NCBI RefSeq assembly: GCF_900105615.1 | Contig: NZ_LT630003.1 | Coordinates: forward strand, 3,794,501 to 3,858,500 | DNA: 64,000 bases | From: Lacrimispora sphenoides JCM 1415 | GTDB lineage: Bacteria; Bacillota; Clostridia; Lachnospirales; Lachnospiraceae | Reading direction: 5' to 3' | Part shown: positions 9,122 through 18,418 of the stretch, in pieces | Numbering within the stretch: the first letter of the stretch is position 1 | How the letters are laid out: each line of letters begins with the position of its first letter | The notes under the pieces: model-generated | What the model was told of the DNA's origin: nothing | Seen by the model: only the letters and a program-made list of their open reading frames with translations | The model's database searches: none | Program-made: the position numbers and the translations under genes

Positions 9122-10036
9122 CTAAATGATAAACTGGTCCATATATTTCTTAGACAGTTTCAGACTGTCAAGGATCTTTTCCCTGGAGCCCTCAAACGCC
9201 CTGTCCTCAACTTCAATGCAGGTGAAGCCGTTGTAACCGATATCCGTTAATGCGCTGACATATTTTCCCCAGTTCACATCCCCAAGGCCGGGAAGCTTTG
9301 GCGACATATAATCCAGGGGATATGCCATGGTCCCCACCTTTTTTAACTCATCCTCATACAATTTAATGTCCTTATAATGGACGTGAAAAATCTTATCCCG
9401 GAACTGGTAAAGAGGCTTAATATAATCCATCATCTGCCAGACAAAATGGGAAGGATCATAATTGATGCCAAGATTTTCATTGGGCAGAATCTCAAATATC
9501 TTTTCCCAGTTCGCCGGAGATGTCATCAGGTTCTGCCCGCCGGGCCACTGCTCCCTGCCAAACAGCATGGGGCAGTTCTCAATGGCGATCCGCACATTTT
9601 TTTCCTCTGCATGGGCAAGAATGGGCGGCCATATTTCTTTCACCAGCTCTAAGTTCTCTTCCACGGTCTTTGTCTGGTCCCTGCCGATAAATGTGGTCAC
9701 CAGACGAACGCCCAGGACATCGCTGGCATCAATCACCTTCTTAAGATGGGAAATATTGTCCTGCCTTTTTTCCTCAGCCTCTTCCATTACGTTGGGATAA
9801 AAAGCAAGAGCGGAAATATCCACATTCCGTTCTTTGCAGTAGTTTCTTATGTACTCCGCCTTTTCCTCTGTTAAACCGGCCACGTCAATGTGGCTGACTC
9901 CCGCATACCTGCGTTCTGCTTTTCCCTGGGGCCAGCAAGCCACTTCCACACACTGGAAACCCATAGCTGCCGCCGTATCGATCATTTCCTCAAAAGTCCA
10001 TTCACCAAGAATTGCACTGACAAATCCCAGTTTCAT
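9122..10036 (-). CDS. Sugar phosphate isomerase/epimerase (TIM-barrel, AP endonuclease 2 family)
   Basis: This protein of about 304 residues begins MKLGFVSAILGEW; the ATG at 10036 is preceded by GGGGGAAAG and starts 1 base after the Gfo/Idh stop, which decides the start. Family motifs include GFQCVEVACW, IAIENCPMLFG, NLGINYDPSHFVWQ and a C-terminal GFTCIEVED, which carry the metal-binding Glu/Asp/His residues of the xylose-isomerase-like barrel. It probably acts after the neighbouring dehydrogenase in catabolism of the imported sugar, as in inositol-like or ketosugar pathways (inference). Confidence 0.88.
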   Translation of the reverse strand: MKLGFVSAILGEWTFEEMIDTAAAMGFQCVEVACWPQGKAERRYAGVSHIDVAGLTEEKAEYIRNYCKERNVDISALAFYPNVMEEAEEKRQDNISHLKKVIDASDVLGVRLVTTFIGRDQTKTVEENLELVKEIWPPILAHAEEKNVRIAIENCPMLFGREQWPGGQNLMTSPANWEKIFEILPNENLGINYDPSHFVWQMMDYIKPLYQFRDKIFHVHYKDIKLYEDELKKVGTMAYPLDYMSPKLPGLGDVNWGKYVSALTDIGYNGFTCIEVEDRAFEGSREKILDSLKLSKKYMDQFII

Positions 10037-10037
10037 G

Positions 10038-11081
10038 CTATCTTTCCCCCTTTTTCCCGATAACGATCCTTCGTTTTTCCCTGCCAGACTCCAGGCAGGC
10101 AAACACAGCTTCCATGGCGCTTAATACATCAGCCCCGCTGACCGGCACCTCTGTCCCCGCCTCCAGAGCATCCACAAATGCATCAATAATCCCGGATTTT
10201 GTCTGATTGTCATTGGTCTGTATCTTATCAATATCGTATAATATTTGCTCCCCATTTTTCAAAACCACGGAAATGGAATGTTCCGGATCGTCATAGATCT
10301 TCATGATCCCCTTCGTCCCATAAAGAACTGTAGAATTATCTTCCCTGCCATAATAAGTCCAGCTGGCTGTCATGGTACCTATGGCACCATCTTCCATCTC
10401 ATAGATGCAGATGGCATTGTCATCCACGCCGATCAGCTCTCCTGACTCGTATCTCTTATCCAGAGTAAGCAGCTGGGCAATCACAGCTGCGACTTTCTGG
10501 CCCAGAAGATATTGGATTAAATCCGTTTTATGAACTCCCAGATCAGCCATGGCTCCCATGGAAGCCCTATCTTTATCAAAAAACCAACTGTTAGCCCCAT
10601 CGATGCTCCAGGTTTCCGGCCCGCCATGCCCGAATGTGGTCTTAAATGTGAGGACCTTTCCGATCGTATCTGCTAAAAGAAGCTCCTTTGCCCGTACATG
10701 AGCTTTGGCAAATCTCTGATTTTGTCCGATCATCAGCTGCCGGTTGTTCTCAGCCGCCGCGTGTACCATTGCTTTACATTCCTCAAGGCTTACAGCCATG
10801 GGCTTTTCACAAAGTACATGTTTTCCCGACCGAAGGGCCTTGATGGTAATTTCGGCATGTGTATGATTGGCCGTACAGATACTTACTGCATCGATTCCCC
10901 GGTCAGTCAGCAAAGCATCTGCAGAATCATATACCTTTCCGCCGTAAACTGCAGCCAGCTCCCTTGCCCGTTCCTCGTTGAAATCATAATAGCCTGCAAT
11001 CCGGGCTCCGGGATGCGCCCCGTATTCAGGGATGTGTCTTGTCTGTGCGACCCTTCCGCACCCAATGATTCCTACCTTCAT
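10038..11081 (-). CDS. Gfo/Idh/MocA family NAD(P)-dependent oxidoreductase
   Basis: This protein of 347 residues starts at the ATG at 11081, preceded by AGGAAGG; the 18 codons upstream are unlikely to be coding. The N-terminal Rossmann fold starts with KVGIIGCGRVAQ. The family signature VLCEKPMAVSLEECKAM has the catalytic-loop EKP, and AMADLGVHKTDLIQYLLG contains the conserved DxGxH. It oxidises a sugar or polyol with NAD(P). It is the first gene of the operon, and its promoter region faces the LacI regulator. Confidence 0.92.
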   Translation of the reverse strand: MKVGIIGCGRVAQTRHIPEYGAHPGARIAGYYDFNEERARELAAVYGGKVYDSADALLTDRGIDAVSICTANHTHAEITIKALRSGKHVLCEKPMAVSLEECKAMVHAAAENNRQLMIGQNQRFAKAHVRAKELLLADTIGKVLTFKTTFGHGGPETWSIDGANSWFFDKDRASMGAMADLGVHKTDLIQYLLGQKVAAVIAQLLTLDKRYESGELIGVDDNAICIYEMEDGAIGTMTASWTYYGREDNSTVLYGTKGIMKIYDDPEHSISVVLKNGEQILYDIDKIQTNDNQTKSGIIDAFVDALEAGTEVPVSGADVLSAMEAVFACLESGREKRRIVIGKKGER

Positions 11082-11274
11082 AGCATGTTCCTTCCTCTTC
11101 CGATTGGCTTTCATATTGCTTTTCATTTCTTTCATTTTTTCAAGGTGATTTTACCATTTTCTTGCTTTATTTTCAAGTTTTTGGTCGTTATTAATAGTTT
11201 TTCCATGTTATATCCAGATTCTATTGTGATAATATAATCAATCTGCACAATTGCCCTCTTGATTTTCTGAAAAC

Positions 11275-11292
11275 TTTTCATAACTATGAAAA
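11275..11292. promoter_or_regulatory. Perfect 18-bp palindrome, likely LacI-family operator
   Basis: TTTTCATA-AC-TATGAAAA is a perfect 8-2-8 palindrome in the intergenic region shared by the oxidoreductase gene (minus) and the divergent LacI-family gene (plus). Its size and symmetry fit a LacI-family dimer operator that would control both directions. Confidence 0.7.
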
Positions 11293-11363
11293 CTTTATAT
11301 TTACAATAAGCCTCTCTCATGATATAAACAAAAGAAAGAACTAAGCAAAGGAAGAACAGGGGA

Positions 11364-12371
11364 ATGAAACAGGAAAAAATTACAATAGAAGAAATTGCAA
11401 GACAGGCGGGAGTTTCACCGGCCACTGTCTCCCGCGTGTTAAATCACAGGGAGCAGGTCAAGGCAGATACCGCCAAACGGGTAGAAAGCACTATGGCCGC
11501 TCTTGGATATGCCTTTGAATCCACCGCTCCGCCCTCCATTGAAGATCAACCGCTGATCGTTCTGAATATTCCGGGAATTGAAAATGTTTTCTATCAGGAG
11601 GTCATAAAAGGGGCCAGAGTCTCGGCAAAAGCCCATGGCTGCCATCTGCTCATCAATGAATCACCTTTGGACCGGAGTTCCATCCGCAATTTCTGCAATC
11701 TGCTCCACCGGGTCAATGCTGCCGGTTCTATCCTTTTGAACCGGGCATCGGAAGAACACTTAAAACAGATACGCGCCATCACCCCTTTGGTGCAGTGCTG
11801 CGAATACAACGAAGACGCCGCAGGATATCCCTATGTCAGCATTGACGATTTTTCCGCTGCAGAGGCGGCCACCGGATATCTCTATCATTGCGGCTGCAAT
11901 AAAATCGCCCTCATCAATGGGCCTTTAAGCTTTAAGTATGCGGTAAAGCGGCAGGAGGGATATTTGAGCGCCTTAAAAAAGGCGGAAATCTCTGTCCCTC
12001 AAAACTGGATCATACAACTTCCGGAGATCAACTACCAGATGGCCTACGCTGCCATCTGCCGTTTATTAAACAGTGAGCCAAGGCCCAACGCCTTCTTTGT
12101 GGTCTCCGATATATTTGCGGCTGCCGTCATCCGGGCGGCAAAGCGTTTTAAACTTAATGTTCCTAAGGACATCATGGTGGTGGGCTTTGATAACATCGAA
12201 TTTTCCACTATGACCTGTCCTTCCATTACAACGGTCAACCAGCCCTGCCTGCAGCTTGGGTATACTGCCTGTGAAATGCTCCTGGAAATGATGGAAAATC
12301 CCTCCAGCTCCCCAAAATCACTGATCCTGGACGCAGAACTGGTGATCAGGGAATCAACTGCAAAAATCTGA
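11364..12371 (+). CDS. LacI-family transcriptional regulator of the adjacent sugar operon
   Basis: This 335-residue regulator has an N-terminal LacI helix-turn-helix (TIEEIARQAGVSPATVSRVLNH, residues 6-27) followed by a hinge and a type 1 periplasmic-binding-like effector domain. The domain ends with the family pattern IMVVGFDNIEFSTMTCPSIT and TTVNQPCLQLGYTACEML. It is divergent from the Gfo/Idh-isomerase-ABC operon, so it probably represses that operon until its sugar ligand binds. An AGGAAG/GGGG ribosome binding region precedes the ATG. Confidence 0.93.
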   Translation: MKQEKITIEEIARQAGVSPATVSRVLNHREQVKADTAKRVESTMAALGYAFESTAPPSIEDQPLIVLNIPGIENVFYQEVIKGARVSAKAHGCHLLINESPLDRSSIRNFCNLLHRVNAAGSILLNRASEEHLKQIRAITPLVQCCEYNEDAAGYPYVSIDDFSAAEAATGYLYHCGCNKIALINGPLSFKYAVKRQEGYLSALKKAEISVPQNWIIQLPEINYQMAYAAICRLLNSEPRPNAFFVVSDIFAAAVIRAAKRFKLNVPKDIMVVGFDNIEFSTMTCPSITTVNQPCLQLGYTACEMLLEMMENPSSSPKSLILDAELVIRESTAKI

Positions 12372-12400
12372 TTAAAGTTTTCCGTCAAAACATAAAATAA

Positions 12401-12433
12401 GGCCAGCCTTTTCTCAAAGGCTGGCCCTTTTAT
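12401..12433. terminator. Bidirectional terminator between lacI-type gene and leuA
   Basis: ggccagcctt (12401-12410) pairs with aaggctggcc (12417-12426). It has A-rich sequence before it and CTTTTATTT after it, so it can serve both convergent genes. Confidence 0.85.
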
Positions 12434-14101
12434 TTATGAATAGAATAACCGGTTGACTGCGCTGAAGATTCCGCGGATAGACGCTCTTGTAATGTTGGAG
12501 CTTATTCCCACACCATAGGTGGCTTTTCCTGTCTTCACATCTAAAAGGTGAATATAGGAGGCCGCCTGTGCTCCGGAACCGGAAGCAAGGGCATGCTCGT
12601 AGTAGTCAAGAACCCGGATCTCAATGCCAAGTTCTTTTTCAAGTCCCTTCTGTACCGCATCAATAGGTCCGTTTCCAACACCCTCGAAGACTTTCTCTAC
12701 GCCATGATCGGTATAGCGGACTTTTGCAGCTGTTGAGAACGGTGTATCATCTTCCGCTTCCGTAATCTGTGCTTTGCGGAAATGGATCGGTTCTTTCTTC
12801 TCCGTGTAATTGCTCTTAAACTCATCCATAATCTGCTCAGGAGCAACCTCACCCTGCTTTTCAGAAATCGCCTGGATCACATCTGCAAACTCCTTATGCA
12901 TACCCTTGGGAAGCTTGAAGCCATAGAAGGTATCCATGACAAAGGCAACACCGCCCTTGCCTGACTGGCTGTTGATCCGCACGATAGGCTCATACTGCCT
13001 GCCGATATCTGATGGGTCAATGGGCAGGTAAGGAACCTCCCAGTAAGTATTCTTTCTATCCCGCATGGCCTGCATGCCTTTGTTGATGGCATCCTGGTGG
13101 GAGCCGGAAAAGGCGGTAAAGACAAGCTTTCCTGCATATGGATGTCTTGGCTCCACTTCCATCTTGGTGCATCGCTCATATATGTCAACGATCTCACGAA
13201 TATTCTCAATGTGAAGCTCCGGATTGATCCCGTGAGAGAACATGTTGTATGCGACTGTTAAAATATCTACATTCCCGGTCCGTTCGCCGTTTCCTAAAAG
13301 CGTACCTTCCACCCGGTCGGCTCCTGCCAGCAGAGCAAGCTCCGTGGCTGCGATTCCGGTTCCCCGGTCATTGTGGGGGTGAACGCTTAAAATAATGCTG
13401 TCACGGTCCTTGAAATGAGTATTCATCCATTCGATCTGATCTGCATAAACGTTAGGAGTATTCATCTCCACAGTAGAAGGAAGGTTGAAGATAATTTTCT
13501 TATCCGGTGATGCGCCCCAGGTTTCCTGGACAGCCGTACAAATATCCAAAGCAAAATCCAGCTCTGTTCCTGTAAAGCTCTCAGGAGAATATTCAAGAAC
13601 CACTTCTCCATCAAAGTCCTGCATATACTGCTTCACCCATTCCGTACCCTTTACGGCGATCTCCCTGATTTCTTCCCGGCCCTTGCCAAAAACTACATCC
13701 CGCTGAAGAGTTGAAGTGGAATTGTAGATATGCACAATTGCCTTCTTAACTCCCTGAAGGGCTTCAAAGGTCCTCTTGATCAAATGCTCCCTGCACTGAA
13801 CCAGAACCTGAATGACCACATCATCAGGAATCAGCTTACGTTCCACAAGCTGCCTTAAGAAATCATATTCAATCTGGGAAGCTGCCGGAAAACCGACCTC
13901 AATCTCCTTAAAACCCAACCGGATCAGGAGATCAAACATCTCGATCTTCTCTTCCACAACCATGGGCTCCGTAAGGGCCTGGTTTCCATCCCTTAAATCA
14001 ACGCTGCACCAGATCGGCGCTTTCTTAATCTCATTGCACGGCCATTGTCTTTCCGGATAGGTGACTACCGGTACTCTTTTATATCTTTGATAATTCAACA
14101 T
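12434..14101 (-). CDS. leuA: 2-isopropylmalate synthase
   Basis: This 555-residue enzyme condenses acetyl-CoA with 2-oxoisovalerate, the first committed step of leucine synthesis. The HMGL-like barrel starts with WCSVDLRDGNQAL near residue 33 and contains the metal-site motif VHPHNDRGTGIAATELALLAG. The C-terminal regulatory LeuA dimer domain is present from about residue 435. The long N-terminus and total length match the 550-residue LeuA form (TIGR00970) rather than the 510-residue LeuA. A GGAGG site precedes the ATG. Confidence 0.95.
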   Translation of the reverse strand: MLNYQRYKRVPVVTYPERQWPCNEIKKAPIWCSVDLRDGNQALTEPMVVEEKIEMFDLLIRLGFKEIEVGFPAASQIEYDFLRQLVERKLIPDDVVIQVLVQCREHLIKRTFEALQGVKKAIVHIYNSTSTLQRDVVFGKGREEIREIAVKGTEWVKQYMQDFDGEVVLEYSPESFTGTELDFALDICTAVQETWGASPDKKIIFNLPSTVEMNTPNVYADQIEWMNTHFKDRDSIILSVHPHNDRGTGIAATELALLAGADRVEGTLLGNGERTGNVDILTVAYNMFSHGINPELHIENIREIVDIYERCTKMEVEPRHPYAGKLVFTAFSGSHQDAINKGMQAMRDRKNTYWEVPYLPIDPSDIGRQYEPIVRINSQSGKGGVAFVMDTFYGFKLPKGMHKEFADVIQAISEKQGEVAPEQIMDEFKSNYTEKKEPIHFRKAQITEAEDDTPFSTAAKVRYTDHGVEKVFEGVGNGPIDAVQKGLEKELGIEIRVLDYYEHALASGSGAQAASYIHLLDVKTGKATYGVGISSNITRASIRGIFSAVNRLFYS

Positions 14102-14330
14102 GTTTTTATCTCCTCCATAATTATGTAATCGTCTGCTTTGTCCGGCGGATTGCCGAATCTGTTCTTGAAACAGAAAAAACTTAACACAGGCTTTGGAGTC
14201 GATAAATCACGCTGTATCTTTTGACAATGAACAACGTGGTTTTTACAGGTCTAACCCCATCTATCATCATTCCTTTGCATTGAAATCACATACCGTACTC
14301 TGACAGTGTGTCACGGTAAAGTGTTATGTT
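14102..14330 (-). other. Long leuA 5' leader, no riboswitch recognised
   Basis: About 220 bases separate the predicted leuA transcription start from its ATG. I looked for a T-box (TGGNACCGCG) and for a Leu-codon-rich leader peptide and found neither. A short ORF starting ATGATGATAGATGGG lies within it but has few Leu codons. The regulatory content is unresolved. Confidence 0.4.
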
Positions 14331-14359
14331 ATTATAGCACGACTAAAAAAGACTTACAA
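14331..14359 (-). promoter_or_regulatory. leuA promoter, -35 embedded in upstream terminator stem
   Basis: On the minus strand TTGTAA (14359-14354) and TATAAT (14336-14331) are separated by 17 bases. The -35 hexamer lies inside the stem of the terminator of the upstream telA operon. Confidence 0.6.
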
Positions 14360-14392
14360 CAGAAAAATTAATTTTCTGTTGTAAGTCTTTTT
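14346..14392. terminator. Perfect 21-bp terminator stem after the telA gene
   Basis: aaaaagacttacaacagaaa (from 14346) is the left arm of a perfect 21-bp inverted repeat whose right arm is 14372-14392, with a 5-base loop. A-tract and T-tract form part of the stem, so it works in both directions. It begins 5 bases after the telA stop. Confidence 0.88.
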
Positions 14393-14397
14393 GCCTG

Positions 14398-15555
14398 CTA
14401 TTTGCTAAGCTGTAAAAGCTTGGACTTAAGCTCCCCTTCCATCCGGCTTAACTCCACTTCTGCTTCCCGGCGTTTTGTCCTGCCATCCGCCTGGATCCGT
14501 ACCACTTCATCCAAAGTTGTTATCAGGGATTCATTGGTCTTCTTAAGTGTCTCCATGTCCACGATTCCCCGTTCTGATTCCTTTGCCGTCTGAATGGTTG
14601 CGGTTTTTAATACCTCTGCGTTTTTCTTTAAAAGATCATTGGTCATATCCGTCACTTCCCGCTGGGCCTTTGCCGCCTGCTCGGAATGGCTGATTCCGAT
14701 GGCAAGTACCATCTGGCTCTTCCAAAGAGGAATGGTATTCACCAGGGTGGACTGTATCTTTTCCGTCATTAAGGTGTCATTGTTCTGGACTAGACGGATC
14801 TGAGGCGCCATCTGAATGGATATCATGCGGGTAAGCTCCAGGTCATGAAGCTTCTTCTCAAAACGGTTCAGCATAGAAGACAAGTCATTGGCTGCCTGGG
14901 CATCTTCCGGAAGTCCGCTTTTTGCCGCCCTCTCTAAAAGTGCCGGCAGCTCTTCCTGCTGTACCCTGGCAAGCTTCCGCTTTCCGGCCATAATATACAT
15001 GGTAAGTTCTTTAAAATACGTGGTATTTAAATCATACATTTTATCCAGAAGGGCAATGTCCTTTAACAGCTGGATCTGATGGTTTTGAAGGACCTTGCAG
15101 ATCTGGTTTACATTGGTTTCTGCCTTTGCATACTTTGCCTTAATGCCTTCCACACGGTTTGCGCTCTTTTTGAAGAAGCCGAAAAGGCCCTTTTCTTCTT
15201 CCTCCACTTCGATGCTCTTAAGCTCGACAACCACCTCTGACAGGATCTGACCCACTTCCCCCAGATCCTTGGACTTTACATTATCAAGAGCTGCTTCCGA
15301 AAAATCGGCAATCTTTTTCTGGGCTCCGGCTCCGTACTGAAGAATCAGATTGGAATCCCTTAAATCGATCTTTTCTGCAAAGTCAGCCACTCGTCTTTCT
15401 TCTTCCGGCGTTAAATCAGCTGCCGGTGCTTCCTCCACCACTTTAAGAACGCTTTCTGTCTGCACCAGCTGAGTTTCATCCATACCCCCGGGCCCAAGAG
15501 GAGACAGGGTCAGTTCCGGAGCTTCCTTTAACATCTCTTCAATATCCTTACTCAT
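14398..15555 (-). CDS. TelA-like toxic anion resistance protein
   Basis: This 385-residue, mostly alpha-helical cytoplasmic protein belongs to the TelA/KlaA family (PF05816), named for tellurite resistance. Diagnostic segments are FGFFKKSANRVEGIKAKY near residue 125 and IPLWKSQMVLAIGIS near 280. Biochemical activity is not established. The start codon overlaps the upstream xpaC-like stop (ATGAGTAA), so the two are coupled. In Firmicutes this pair is common and linked to envelope or stress functions. Confidence 0.88.
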   Translation of the reverse strand: MSKDIEEMLKEAPELTLSPLGPGGMDETQLVQTESVLKVVEEAPAADLTPEEERRVADFAEKIDLRDSNLILQYGAGAQKKIADFSEAALDNVKSKDLGEVGQILSEVVVELKSIEVEEEEKGLFGFFKKSANRVEGIKAKYAKAETNVNQICKVLQNHQIQLLKDIALLDKMYDLNTTYFKELTMYIMAGKRKLARVQQEELPALLERAAKSGLPEDAQAANDLSSMLNRFEKKLHDLELTRMISIQMAPQIRLVQNNDTLMTEKIQSTLVNTIPLWKSQMVLAIGISHSEQAAKAQREVTDMTNDLLKKNAEVLKTATIQTAKESERGIVDMETLKKTNESLITTLDEVVRIQADGRTKRREAEVELSRMEGELKSKLLQLSK

Positions 15556-16840
15556 TCTTCATACCTCCTGTAAAATCACTTTCGGCCCAGCCATCCTTTT
15601 TTAACATCGTCTGGATCACCGATGCATCTGTAGAAACATCCAAGGCAGCATCCTGATAAAGATCATCAAGCAGCCGCTCAAAGGCCTGGTTTATCGTGTC
15701 AAGAGTTCTCTCTATCTCCGCCTTTGCGGAAGAAATATTGGCCCCCTGGGTTCCCACGCTGTCAAAATCCCGGTATGCATTTACCAGTTTTACCGTTGTG
15801 GGAAGGTAATATTCCATAAAACGCTCCATCTCCCCGATCCGCCCGGGATGTTTGGAAACCGATTCAAATATCCTGCGGATCACATGTTCAAGGCTTGAAA
15901 TCTTCTGGGAAATCACTTCCCCCGGTATGGCATCGTTGGCCTCCCGCAATATCCTTAAATAGTTCTGGCCGTCGGCCATCATCTGCTTTATTTCCTCTGA
16001 AGGAGTCTCTTCCTTTTCTTTTTCTCTGGCTTCTTCCAGTTCCCTTTCCTTAAGGGCCTTCTGGCATTCCAGATACTGCCTGTAGGTATTTTCACTTAAG
16101 ATCAGGCAGGTCTTTTGCTCATCCAGATATGCCTGTTTGAAAATTCCAAGCTTGATCATCTTTTGGACGTCCTTTAATACAAAATCACGGGATCTTCCAA
16201 TGTTTCCTGCCAGTTCCTCAATGCTGCAGTACATCCGCTTACCTGACTGTTTCGCATAAATTCTGGCTCTCTTTAACCTGTCCCGGATGCCGATTCCTGC
16301 ACGAAGCATAAAACCGGATACGCCGCCTAACAGAAGCAAGATTAAGGTTGCACCTGCCACAGCCCAGATAACCGGCTTCACCACCAGAGCCACAATCCAT
16401 ACAACTAAAAGAAGAATCAGGATTATACCAATGCCAATGCTCCCAAACACCGTATACAAAATACCTGATACACGGCCTGTCTGGTTTAACTGCGCCAGTT
16501 CCCCTTGTCCGTCACCGGTTCTTTTTAAAACATCCCGGCTGGTCTGAAACGCCCGGTACCCAGGTCCTTCTTCACGGCTCTCTCTTTGTACCGATGCTCC
16601 GCTCCACTCCGTCTTCTGGTATGTCTCTGTTTTTTCAGTTCTTTGGCTGCTAAAGCTTCCGGGCGGTATGTTCTTCCTAAACTCCGTCCCCTTAATCAGC
16701 TGGCTCCTGGCTTCCTCCAGGGCAGAATTAACCGTATCGGATATGGTTCTGTTCAGCTGGTTAAAATCCATGGAATCAATAGCATTCTGCACCGAATCCC
16801 TGATCTGGTCTCCTAAATTTGAAAATTCTTTATTATCCAT
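15548..16840 (-). CDS. XpaC-family protein (5-bromo-4-chloroindolyl phosphate hydrolysis family)
   Basis: This protein of 430 residues starts at MDNKEFSNLG; the ATG at 16840 follows AGGAAAT, so the upstream in-frame codons are probably not used. The N-terminal part is polar, then two hydrophobic segments lie near residues 125-175 (ILILLLVVWIVALVVKPVIW, then a Gly-rich helix). A cytoplasmic XpaC domain follows (about 260-430) with a Glu-rich helix. The family name comes from an indirect phenotype; the molecular role is unknown. Its 3' end overlaps the telA-like gene by 8 bases. Confidence 0.82.
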   Translation of the reverse strand: MDNKEFSNLGDQIRDSVQNAIDSMDFNQLNRTISDTVNSALEEARSQLIKGTEFRKNIPPGSFSSQRTEKTETYQKTEWSGASVQRESREEGPGYRAFQTSRDVLKRTGDGQGELAQLNQTGRVSGILYTVFGSIGIGIILILLLVVWIVALVVKPVIWAVAGATLILLLLGGVSGFMLRAGIGIRDRLKRARIYAKQSGKRMYCSIEELAGNIGRSRDFVLKDVQKMIKLGIFKQAYLDEQKTCLILSENTYRQYLECQKALKERELEEAREKEKEETPSEEIKQMMADGQNYLRILREANDAIPGEVISQKISSLEHVIRRIFESVSKHPGRIGEMERFMEYYLPTTVKLVNAYRDFDSVGTQGANISSAKAEIERTLDTINQAFERLLDDLYQDAALDVSTDASVIQTMLKKDGWAESDFTGGMKNE

Positions 16841-16925
16841 ATTTCCTGGTCTCCCAAAAACAATTTGTTGCATCAGACCTTAATCATATCATGAATTGTC
16901 CTGATTTACAATTACGCATACCTGC

Positions 16926-16985
16926 AAAAAAATAGAAAGCTACCAAAACCGGAAGCTTCACCGGACTTTGGATCACTTTCTATTC
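16926..16985 (-). terminator. Terminator after glmM
   Basis: On the minus strand the arms AATAGAAAG and CTTTCTATT enclose an inner CCGG/CCGG stem and are followed by TTTTTTTGC. It begins 14 bases past the glmM stop. Confidence 0.75.
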
Positions 16986-16998
16986 TTTTAACAAGCTG

Positions 16999-18354
16999 CT
17001 AGGAAAGCAGATGGCCTTTTTCTTTCATTACTTCTATGACCTGATCCACATATTTCTCACAGGTATCCAGATCAGCGGCCTCTACCATGACCCGTACCAC
17101 AGGCTCTGTTCCGGACTGGCGAAGAAGGATCCTTCCACTGTTTCCAAGGCTTTCCGCAACCTTTTCCACTTCAGCCTTAACCGCCTCATCATCCTGGGCC
17201 GCCGTCTTATCATGGACACGGACATTTTTAAGTACCTGGGGATAGATCTCAAGCTCGGAAACCAGTTTCCCAAGGCTCTCCTTCTTTTCCAGAATGACTT
17301 CCATCACCTTTAAGGAAGTTAAGATACCGTCTCCCGTGGTAGCATGCTTACTGAAAATTATATGGCCGGACTGCTCCCCGCCCAGACAATTTCCGTTTGC
17401 TGACATATTTTCATATACATACTTATCGCCTACCGCCGTTTTCTCAAACTCAATGCCTTCCCGCTCAAAGGCCTTGTATAGACCGAAGTTTGACATGATG
17501 GTGGTCACCACCTTATTATTCTTAAGGGTTCCTTGTTCCTTCATATACTTGCCGCAAATGTACAGAATGGCATCTCCATCCACCACTTCACCGTTCTCAT
17601 CCACCGCAATACACCGGTCTGCATCCCCGTCATAGGCAAAGCCCACATCGGCTCCCACTTCTTTAACAAATTTCATTAGCTGCCCGATGTGAGTGGAACC
17701 GCATCCTGTATTGATGTTTAGGCCGTTGGGTTCATTGCTGATCACATGGGTTTCAGCTCCCAAGGCATCAAAAACATTCTTGGCAATAGCGGAAGCGCTG
17801 CCGTTTGCACAGTCCAGGGCCACCTTTTTATTCTTAAAGGATCTGGTAGCTGTGGAAATCAAATAGCCGATATAACGGTTTCTTCCTGCGGCAAAGTCTA
17901 CGGTACGGCCGATCTTATCGCGTTTTGCCATAGGCAGATCGACCGTCTCTCCATCCAGATACTTTTCAATTTCCAGGGTCACGCTCTCTTCCAGCTTCTC
18001 ACCCTTTTCGTTAATTACTTTTATTCCGTTATCATAGTAAGGATTATGGCTGGCGGAAATCATGATTCCGCAGGAAAATCCTTCCGTGCGCACTACATAA
18101 GATACGCTTGGAGTTGTGGTAACATGAAGCAGGTATGCATCAGCTCCGGATGCGGTAAGGCCCGCCACCAGAGAATATTCAAACATGTAGCTGCTGCGTC
18201 TTGTATCTTTACCTATGACAATCCTGCATACTTCATCCGGATTCTTCTGCCCATAGTACCAGCCTAAGAAACGGCCCACTTTATAGGCATCCTCCACTGT
18301 AAGCGTCACATTTGCTTCCCCGCGGAAGCCATCTGTTCCAAAATATTTTCCCAT
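16999..18354 (-). CDS. glmM: Phosphoglucosamine mutase
   Basis: This 451-residue enzyme converts glucosamine-6-phosphate to glucosamine-1-phosphate for peptidoglycan precursor synthesis. The start is MGKYFGTDGFRGEAN at 18354, with AAAGGAAG upstream; the 42 extra in-frame codons further upstream do not fit the family. Phosphoserine Ser102 is in GIMISASHNP, the metal loop is DGDADRC, the sugar-binding loop is LGGEQSGHI and the phosphate-binding loop is RQSGTEP. Length equals the family norm of about 450. Confidence 0.97.
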   Translation of the reverse strand: MGKYFGTDGFRGEANVTLTVEDAYKVGRFLGWYYGQKNPDEVCRIVIGKDTRRSSYMFEYSLVAGLTASGADAYLLHVTTTPSVSYVVRTEGFSCGIMISASHNPYYDNGIKVINEKGEKLEESVTLEIEKYLDGETVDLPMAKRDKIGRTVDFAAGRNRYIGYLISTATRSFKNKKVALDCANGSASAIAKNVFDALGAETHVISNEPNGLNINTGCGSTHIGQLMKFVKEVGADVGFAYDGDADRCIAVDENGEVVDGDAILYICGKYMKEQGTLKNNKVVTTIMSNFGLYKAFEREGIEFEKTAVGDKYVYENMSANGNCLGGEQSGHIIFSKHATTGDGILTSLKVMEVILEKKESLGKLVSELEIYPQVLKNVRVHDKTAAQDDEAVKAEVEKVAESLGNSGRILLRQSGTEPVVRVMVEAADLDTCEKYVDQVIEVMKEKGHLLS

Positions 18355-18418
18355 ATAATCATATCTTCCTTTCATCAGTCTGCAGATCATACAGAACAGT
18401 ATGTATGCTAATAACCCT

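Noticed and set aside
14102..14400. Possible T-box or leucine attenuator for leuA
   Set aside because: No TGGNACCGCG-type motif, no Leu-rich leader peptide and no anti-terminator/terminator pair in the leader; only the upstream telA terminator is clear.
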